Shown here: positions 57,093 through 64,000 of the stretch, piece after piece
Layout: each line of letters opens with the position of its first letter
How positions within the stretch are numbered: position 1 is the stretch's first letter
NCBI RefSeq assembly: GCF_026210795.1
Contig: NC_089451.1
Span: 3,332,001-3,396,000 of the forward strand
Source: Rhizophagus irregularis
Lineage: Eukaryota > Glomeromycota > Glomeromycetes > Glomerales > Glomeraceae
Length of the DNA stretch: 64,000 nucleotides
Reading direction: 5' to 3'
Notes under the pieces: generated by a model
The model's database searches: none
The model's input: the letters and a program-made list of their open reading frames with translations, nothing else
Told to the model about the DNA's origin: nothing
Translations under genes and position numbers: made by a program

Positions 57093-57437
57093 ATATAAGA
57101 TTGATCGGCGTCAAAAATTTTTCTGCGGTTTTAGATTTTCGCGTCAAAGTCAACGTGATAATCAAATAAACAATATAAAAATAAAAACCACTTTTTCTCA
57201 TTTTTTAGAACCTAAAGTTTCGTCAGGTACAGTTTTTATATAGACTTACATATTATATTTTAGAAGAAAATATCAAAAGAAGTTCAAAAAAAGTTCAGAA
57301 TCGCTATATAAAAGTTCAGAATCCTATTTGCCGGGATTTTTTAGTTACCCAAATTTTATTTCAAAAACGATATTATGCTTTTATTTATTATTTACACTTT
57401 CCAAATTTTAACTTTATTGTTATTCTACTATTTAGAC

Positions 57438-60400
57438 ATGCCTTTACGGAAATGGTATCAAATTTTATGCCAAAGGAATCCGCATTTCGAAAGTTACCAG
57501 CGACCATATAATAATAGTTGGCTTGTATTTGACAAATCCGTACCTTTGGAAGCTTTGGATATACACAACGAACTTGTTACTTCTAGTTCTTCAACAACTA
57601 CTCCATACCTTGCTTTAACAGTACATAATTATCCAAAAGATAACTCTACAAGTACTTGGGTTCCTTTATTAGTTGGTTATACAGTAATAATTCTTTGGAA
57701 AAAAAAACTCTTACGACTTGCAATTACTAAAGACAGCAACAATAATTTAATTTATATGTATGAAGATTATGAAGATGATATTTCTCTTACTGATTGTGTA
57801 CACAGATCCTCCCATCGTAATTTTTTTCATGGATTGATTCATTATCTCAATATAGATGGTCGCGTTTCAATTCCTGCTTTAATAGGACTCAATATTTTGG
57901 AAATTGTGATTCAACTCAGGAATGTAATTAATATGACGTTTCCAAATTTATTCACTCAAGTTAAACAGGCTCATAATGCGATTGTAACTACAAATAGAAT
58001 AAAAAATAAAATGAAACGAAAAGCAAGTAGTTTATGTGAAAATTTAGAAAATAATATATCTACTTCAACAACTTCTAATACAGTAAAAATCAATTCGGGT
58101 ATTTTAATCAGTTCTAATGGTCTTCCCATGACTCCTAAATCGACCCAAGCACTTGTATGTGAATATGCTTCAGAACTTAACGAAAAAAGAAATCTGAAAA
58201 AAAAATTAAAGCGTACAGAAAATAAATTAGTTGAACATGAACAGGCAATGAATCCTTTTATTGTTAACCTACAAGAAAATAAAGAAAATATCGAGAGTAA
58301 GGTTTCAAATTTAATACAAGAATCAAATATAGGTACCACTATGCTCATTAATACAGACCAATTCCTCCGACTAGTATTGTCTCAACCATGTTCGCAATGC
58401 TTTACAATGCTTGATTCTAAACGTCAATATAGTGTTTGTTCTATAGGATTCACTTTCAAAGTTTCAATTACATGTGATTGTGGGAAATATACAGAATATT
58501 CCAATGAAACTTCTTCAAACTTTTCTTTAGCAGTGGCAAGTAGTGGATTAGTAGGAGGAATCAATCGTCAATCACTTGAAATGATATTAGCAACACTTGG
58601 AATAACCCAGCAACTTACCAAAAAATCTCACCATGAAAATCAAAAAAAAATCTTCCATCCGATTTGTAAAAAGGCAGAAGAAAGTGCAAACAAAGCTCTT
58701 CGATTGACATGTGAATATATAAAGCAAATAAATGAAAAAATTCTGCCAGTAAGTTTTGATGTGTCATGGTCACATGTAAGAAATGCAAATCAGGCCAGCG
58801 GAGAATTTATCTTTTCAAAAAAATTAGATGGATATCCTCACAGACCCATTCTTGGATTTTATTTTGTTGAAAAATCGCGTAAATGCAAGAAAAATGGTGA
58901 GAGTGTTATTGTACATAAGGGCAATCATGACAAAAGCTCCAGACAAATGGAACACGCAATATTAATTGCTATTCTTCAAAAAGTTACACCAATTTTGGAA
59001 GAATTTGATCTGCTACTTGATATCGGAATAGATGGAGATTTGGAAAGTAATAAAACACTCGGCACAGTAGCAATAGTTAACCAAATATTTGCTGACTTAA
59101 AACATGTTGCAAAATTAATACGTAGCAAAATTGGTCAGTATGTTTAAAAATATAAATTCAATAAATGGAATTTAATTATTAACTAAATTCACCTTATTTT
59201 TATTATAGTAAAGAATGTACAGTGGCGTTCTTTTGAGCAAGTGATAATGCAGTATTTTAATGGATGCATTTATGCTGCTGGTGCAAGAAAAGCTGATAAA
59301 GAAATAGATACTCCTAGCGAAGATGAATTGAAGTATGTTCAAGTAGAGGGATTAGTTAGACATCTTTGTGGCAATCATTCTTTATGCTGGCCAGAGGTTT
59401 GCTGGATCAAAGAAAATCCTGATATTGAATTGAAAGAACCTAATCTAATTACATATACTGAAAATCAACGATATGCATTCCGCCAATTTTTACTTACAAT
59501 CTTTCAATTACCAAAAGGCCAAGGTTTAGTAACAGAAATTCGCACTTCATCTAATGAATCATTCAATAGAACTAAATTAGTTTATCTTTCTAAATTAATT
59601 GATTATTGGAAGTCATTTGCAGCTCGCTATTCTCTGGCTGTAATCCAAAACAATGAGGGAATTGCAAATCTTTTGGAATTTATTTACACCGTAGGAGTGG
59701 GGAGTTATTCTGAGAATGATATAATAAATATTAGGAAGATACAAGAAGAAAGACAGGCAAATAGAGAACGTAATAATGAAAAGTTAGCACAAAAGACAAA
59801 AGAAAAAGGTGAAAAAATATTAAATCAACGAAATGAATTAGAATCTTTTGACTTTAGTCAAGAATTAGTACCTTATGGTCGCCAGTTTCAAAAAAGAATA
59901 CAACAATATGAAGAATTTACACCCTCATTTGCTTGTTATATCAAAAACTTTTCCACTACAGTCAAATGTATATGTTGCCGCTCTTTTCCCAAATACACAT
60001 CTAGTGGCTTATGTAAATTATGTAATTATTATATTCAAATGGGATACCATGATAGAATTATTAATGAATCATATCAACCAACTTCAAAATTACCTGTTCA
60101 AATAATTCCTCCAGATCAATTTATTCTTCAACATATATTTCAATTTTCTTCATTCCGCTTATATCAACGAGAAGTTATTCAATCATATACCCAAGGTCAG
60201 GATGTTTTTGCATTAATTCAAACAGGAGGTGGCAAAACCTTTTGTTACGCAGCATCCAGTTTGATTTTTTCTGGATTGACAGTAGTGATTTCACCTTTGA
60301 AAGCATTAATTTTAGATCAAGTGGTAATTGTGTAAGATTTAGTGATTATATTTTAAAAATATTAACTTGCCTTTATCTTTACTTCAGAACGAATTAATCA

Positions 60401-62065
60401 AAGTTGGAATACCATGTGCAGGGCTTTACGCAACAACAGGACAATCATTGGAATACCAAGAGAAAGTTTTTCAAGAAATCGTGAGTAAAATGCTCAAAAT
60501 ATTATTGATAACACCAGAAAAACTAATGCTCAATCAAGGTTTTCGTAATATGTTAAGAAAAGTTCATGGAGAAATAGGCGTTAGATTTGTAATAGATGAA
60601 GCCCATTGTATACTGGAATATAACCATTACAGGTAAGAATTACAATTTCTTTTATATATATATATATATATATATTAATCTAAACTTCTTACATTATTTT
60701 ATTAGGCCTGAATGGGGGAAGCTAGGCTGCTTAAAAGAGTTTTTTCCATCCACTTCCATTTTACTTCTTACTGCCACTTGTTCCCAAGATGATGCAGAAG
60801 TAATTCGTCAAAACCTCAATATTAATTCTGTAAACTTTAATGTGATTCGCAGTTCATGCTTTTCCCGTCCTGAAATTGAATATATAGTGAAAAAAAAGAG
60901 TACCCGTGAAAGAAATTTAGTGGAAATAGCTAAAATTGTTAATGAAATTAGTGATGGTCAATGCATAATTTATTGTTCTTCTCCAGGTATATGCAATGAA
61001 ATATTACCTTTATTGCAAGACAAACTAAAAGGCACAGCAATTGGCACTTATCACGGAGGTCTTGAAAGTTTTGAAAGAGATCAAGTTATGCTTCAATGGA
61101 AATCTCGACTACTAAAAGTCATGATAGCAACAAATGCTTTTGGGTTGGGCGTAAATTCACCTAATATTCGCACTGTTGTACATTATACATTTCCGTCTAG
61201 TATAAGTTAGGATTTACTGTATATTATTTGTTAAAATATCAGTTATAAGAAAATTTACCTTTTTCTTTTTATTACATAGGTAATTTTATACAAGAATCCG
61301 GACGTGCAGGTCGTGATGGAAATCCAGCACAAAGCATTTTGTTTTATTCCCGAAATGATATTAAAACTGTATATACCATAATTACAGGAGGCCGTGAAAG
61401 GTACTGTGAATTTCTTTCATTACAAATAAAAAACTTATTTAATAAATAGTTTTCTTTATAGTGATTTCGATAATAATGAATCTACATCTCTTGAACGCAC
61501 ACAATATCTAAACAAGGGGCAAAGGAAGATATTTGAAATGGTTACTTATTGTGAGAGTATTTATGAATGTCGTGCCCAACAACTTGCAGCTTACCATTCA
61601 TGGCAATCCGATTCCAAAATTCCGCGGTGTACAAAATGTGATTGTTGCATAAACTATTTTAAAGATCTTCCAAAATCTGAAAATATTAAAAATGATGTAA
61701 TTCATTTACTGAAAGTTATTATCGCTGTGACAGAATTTTTGGGAATGAGAAATCAACTTACTTTACCTATCGATATTATTCATGTTTTTGCTAAAGCAAA
61801 TAACAATAATATCAAAGAAAAGCAACTCAGTTCTTTACCGATTTACAAACAAGATTACAACAAAACTCTTCGGCGATTTGAAGATATTTCTCGTTTACTT
61901 GACAATTTAATTATAAAAAATTTGGTAAAAGTTCGTATTGATTTAAAAAAAGTAAATACAAGTACAAGTTCTACACAATTGTCCGGTAAAGTAATAATAG
62001 AAGGAATTACCGAAAATGCCATAGAAATAGCACAAAATCGGTGTTGGAGTTTTTTATTGAAATGA
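57438..62065 (+). CDS. DDE transposase fused to RecQ-family DNA helicase, six exons, 1,424 residues
   Basis: Exons 57438-59133, 59209-60323, 60388-60632, 60706-61199, 61280-61400 and 61462-62065 (all GT-AG) total 4,275 bp in frame. I prefer ATG 57438 (MPLRKWYQ) to the in-frame ATG 57375, whose extra 21 residues are purely hydrophobic. Residues 1-300: unknown N-terminal region and coiled coil. CSQC/CDCG zinc pattern about 318-350. Transposase core: FDVSW (Asp441), HKGNHDKSSRQME, GIDGDLES (Asp532/534) and SSNESFNR (Glu682), a DDE triad in the style of Kolobok/Mutator-like enzymes. A CICC...CKLC knuckle precedes the helicase: QTGGGKT (about 904-910), SPLKALILDQV, DEAH (1007-1010), LLTATCS, YHGG, ATNAFGLGV, QESGRAGRDG (about 1190), a RecQ zinc region YCESIYEC...CTKCDCC (about 1253-1288), and a winged-helix-like tail. 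Every helicase motif is present. The helicase may help resolve or copy excision sites; that is inference. Confidence 0.9.
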
Positions 62066-62219
62066 GAGTTACAAAAAATTTATATTGTATTACAAAAAAA
62101 AAAATAAAATATTTTTATAATTTTGGTAGGATTCTGTGATCCTATTCTGGCTGGATTTATGAGACGCCCTTAAAAATTTCCGATTCGGATTCCTAAATTT
62201 TGTGCCATGTTGATCATAA

Positions 62220-62246
62220 TAAAAATCACGTGACTACACGCTCCCC
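62220..62246 (-). repeat. Right terminal inverted repeat of the TTAA transposon
   Basis: The reverse complement begins GGGGAGCGTG with TCACGTGA inside, followed on the plus strand by TTAA at 62247-62250. The 3' UTR of the fusion gene fills the 150 bp before it. Confidence 0.9.
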
Positions 62247-62333
62247 TTAAATAAATAACTTACTCCCTATATTATTAAATGATTTTTTAAATAAAGAATT
62301 TAGTTAGTTTAAATTATTTGCAAATATTATATA
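62247..62333 (-). repeat. Intron-like satellite, right side of the TTAA insertion
   Basis: Continues the monomer broken at 57065: AACTTACTCCCTATATTATT, then AATTTAGTTAGTTTAAATTA. The three-base spacer is GGA. Confidence 0.85.
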
Positions 62334-62825
62334 AAGATAGTGGCCAAAATTATCTGAACACTTAAAATTATGCAGATCATGTTAATGTGATATAAAAAAC
62401 GTATAATTTTGTATTAATAATAATAATAAACAAATTTCTACTATATTTTAATTACTTATGTCATTTCAGAATTCTTTTGGAAATATGAATCCAATTAATG
62501 CATAAATTTTACAATTTATATAACAAAAAATATAAAATAATTAAATTACTATAACTCAGTGTCTCAGTTAATATCAATCAGAATATTATAAATTTACCAC
62601 CATTTGGATCATCTTATTGAGATGAATTTAATTTATGAAAATCTAATTACCAGAGCAAAATATATCTAAACAATTTAAAGTGCTAAATATTAATCTCCCA
62701 AAAAATTCAGTTATTATCATTTGAATCCTTTCAGTGAGATAGATGCATGAATCTAAAATCATAAAAAACAATCACTAGATCGAAAAATATACAATAAATG
62801 TCCAGGTAATTTTGGCTTTTCTCTG
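62334..62825. mobile_element. Mariner-like MITE, 492 bp, inserted in a satellite monomer
   Basis: The left end contains TGGCCAAAATTATCTGAACA (62341-62360). The right end contains TGTCCAGGTAATTTTGGCTT (about 62799-62818), an imperfect inverted repeat. The flanks AATATTATA-TA and TA-AATAAGTAATAA rejoin as satellite across a TA (62332-62333, 62826-62827). No coding frame, so non-autonomous. Confidence 0.7.
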
Positions 62826-62827
62826 TA

Positions 62828-64000
62828 AATAAGTAATAAATTATTAATAAAATTAAATAAATAATTTATAATTTACCAGCAGAAGTAGCCAATGCTTTTT
62901 TAAATGAAAGAATTCAGTTAATAAATAAATATTATGTAAATAAGTAATAATAGAATTAAATAAATAACTTACATACTATATTATTTAATAATTTTTAAAT
63001 AAAGAAATTAATTAGTTTAATTATATATAAGTATTATATAAATAAGTAATAATAGAATTAAATAATAATTTACCTTCTATATTATTTAATTTTTTAAATA
63101 AAAAATTTAGTTTGAATTATAAATAAGTATTATATAAATAAGCAATAATAGAATTTAATAAATAACTTATAACTTACTATCTATTAAATAAAAAATTTAG
63201 TTAGTTTAAATATTATATAAATAAATAATAACAAAATTAAATAAATGACAATAACTTGTAATTTACCAACAAATATAGCTAAAATAAATTAAAAAATAAT
63301 TTTTAAATAGAGAATTTAATCAATTAAATTATATGCAAATATTATATAAATTAGCAACAATAAAATTAATAGTTTGTAACTTACAAACTAAATAAATTAC
63401 AAAATAATTTTTTAAATAAAGAATTATGTTAATATAAATAAGTAATAATTAAATAAATAACTTACTGCCTAAATTATTAAATAATTTTTTTTAATTTAAA
63501 TTGTATATAAATATTATATAAATCAGTAATAATAAAATTAAATTAAATAACTTACCCACTATATTATTAAATAATTGTTAGTTTAAATTATATATAAATA
63601 TTATATAAATAAATAAAAACAAATAACGATAAATTGTAATTTACCAGCAAAAATAACTAAAATAAATTAAAAAATAATTTTTAAATAGAGAATTTAATTA
63701 ATTTAAATTATATGAATAAATTAGTAACAATAAAATTAAAATTACAAGATAATTTTTTAAATAAAGAATTAAGTTAGTTTAAATTATACATAAATACTAT
63801 TATAAATAAATAAAAACAAAATTAAATAAAACTTGTAATTTACCAGCTAAAATAACTAAAATAAATCAGAAATAATTTTTAAATAGAGAATTTAATTAAT
63901 TTAAATTATATGATGTATAAATTACTAGTAACCATAAAATTAAATAAATAGCTTATAACTTACAAACTAAATAGAATTACAAAATAATTTTTTAAATAAA
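62828..64000 (-). repeat. Intron-like satellite, continuing past the window edge
   Basis: About ten to twelve monomers of the same family and orientation, more diverged than at 50.8-53.7 kb. Three-base spacers such as TAT, AAG, ATA, GCA and TGG can be read between AG and GTAA. Several monomers lack a clean donor (AATTTACCAGC variants). No gene is visible. Confidence 0.8.

Larger units (their letters stand above)
57066..62246 (+). mobile_element. TTAA-target DNA transposon carrying a transposase-RecQ fusion gene, 5,181 bp
   Basis: Inverted repeats of 27 bp at 57066-57092 and 62220-62246 differ at one base; both begin GGGGAG and contain GTGTAGTCACGTGATTTTTA. TTAA stands on each side (57062-57065, 62247-62250). 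The flanks join into a normal satellite monomer (TAATAATCAAATTAA continuing ATAAATAACTTACTCCC), so the pre-insertion site is evident. One six-exon gene fills the element. TTAA duplication together with a non-piggyBac DDE enzyme points to the Kolobok group; that assignment is an inference. Intact gene and near-identical ends suggest recent activity. Confidence 0.9.

Noticed and set aside
57375-57437. Signal peptide or membrane anchor on the transposase-RecQ protein
   Set aside because: The 21 hydrophobic residues before MPLRKW are more likely translated AT-rich leader; a nuclear transposase-helicase would not need a membrane segment. The later ATG is preferred.

Overview
The window looks like a piece of a very AT-rich, intron-rich, transposon-loaded fungal nuclear genome. 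The best fit is an arbuscular mycorrhizal fungus (Glomeromycotina, Rhizophagus-like). The evidence is short GT-AG introns in nearly every gene, divergent TKL-like kinases with a Cys-rich leader, a large family-type membrane protein with a TRP-like C-terminus, SAM/PD-(D/E)XK remnants, and tracts of satellites and small inverted-repeat elements. The species is inferred from family resemblance, not proven.

Layout. 1-13.5 kb: a LINE retrotransposon on the minus strand (ORF1 at 11161-13311; ORF2 with endonuclease, reverse transcriptase and RNase H running off the left edge), split by a complete 6,444-bp CACTA DNA transposon (4694-11137) with matching terminal repeats and an ATT target duplication. 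The CACTA element carries a two-exon transposase and a divergent five-exon gene of unknown function. 13.5-17.5 kb: a 265-bp repeated module, a 2.4-kb array of 51-bp palindromic units, satellite, and a half foldback element. 17.9-18.3 kb: two broken Pam18/Tim14 J-domain pieces. 18.75-24.25 kb: an intact 11-exon gene for a 1,585-residue six-helix channel-like membrane protein. 24-42 kb: mostly decayed sequence, with SAM/PD-(D/E)XK, RRM-like and Uma2-like pseudogenes, MITEs, a Helitron-type end, a 20-bp array, and several clusters of serial splice-acceptor-like sites. 42.4-43.9 kb: an intact three-exon kinase. 44.7-45.3 kb: a broken Pif1-type helicase. 49.5-50.7 kb: a second kinase without a visible N-terminus.

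50.8-64 kb: a satellite whose monomers read, on the minus strand, like short spliceosomal introns (GTAAGT, ACTAAC, TATAG) separated almost always by three variable bases. It is interrupted by a TA-flanked foldback element, a 61-bp palindromic array with the same 265-bp module inverted, a small mariner-like MITE, and a 5,181-bp transposon (57066-62246). That transposon has 27-bp inverted repeats and a TTAA duplication. Its single six-exon gene encodes a DDE transposase fused to a complete RecQ helicase.

The two most unusual items are the transposase-RecQ fusion transposon and the array of intron-like monomers with three-base spacers. The nested CACTA-in-LINE insertion is the cleanest piece of history in the window. 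Exon structures were built by hand from splice motifs and frame continuity; the five complete spliced models (accessory gene, CACTA transposase, channel, first kinase, transposase-RecQ) each sum to a multiple of three.
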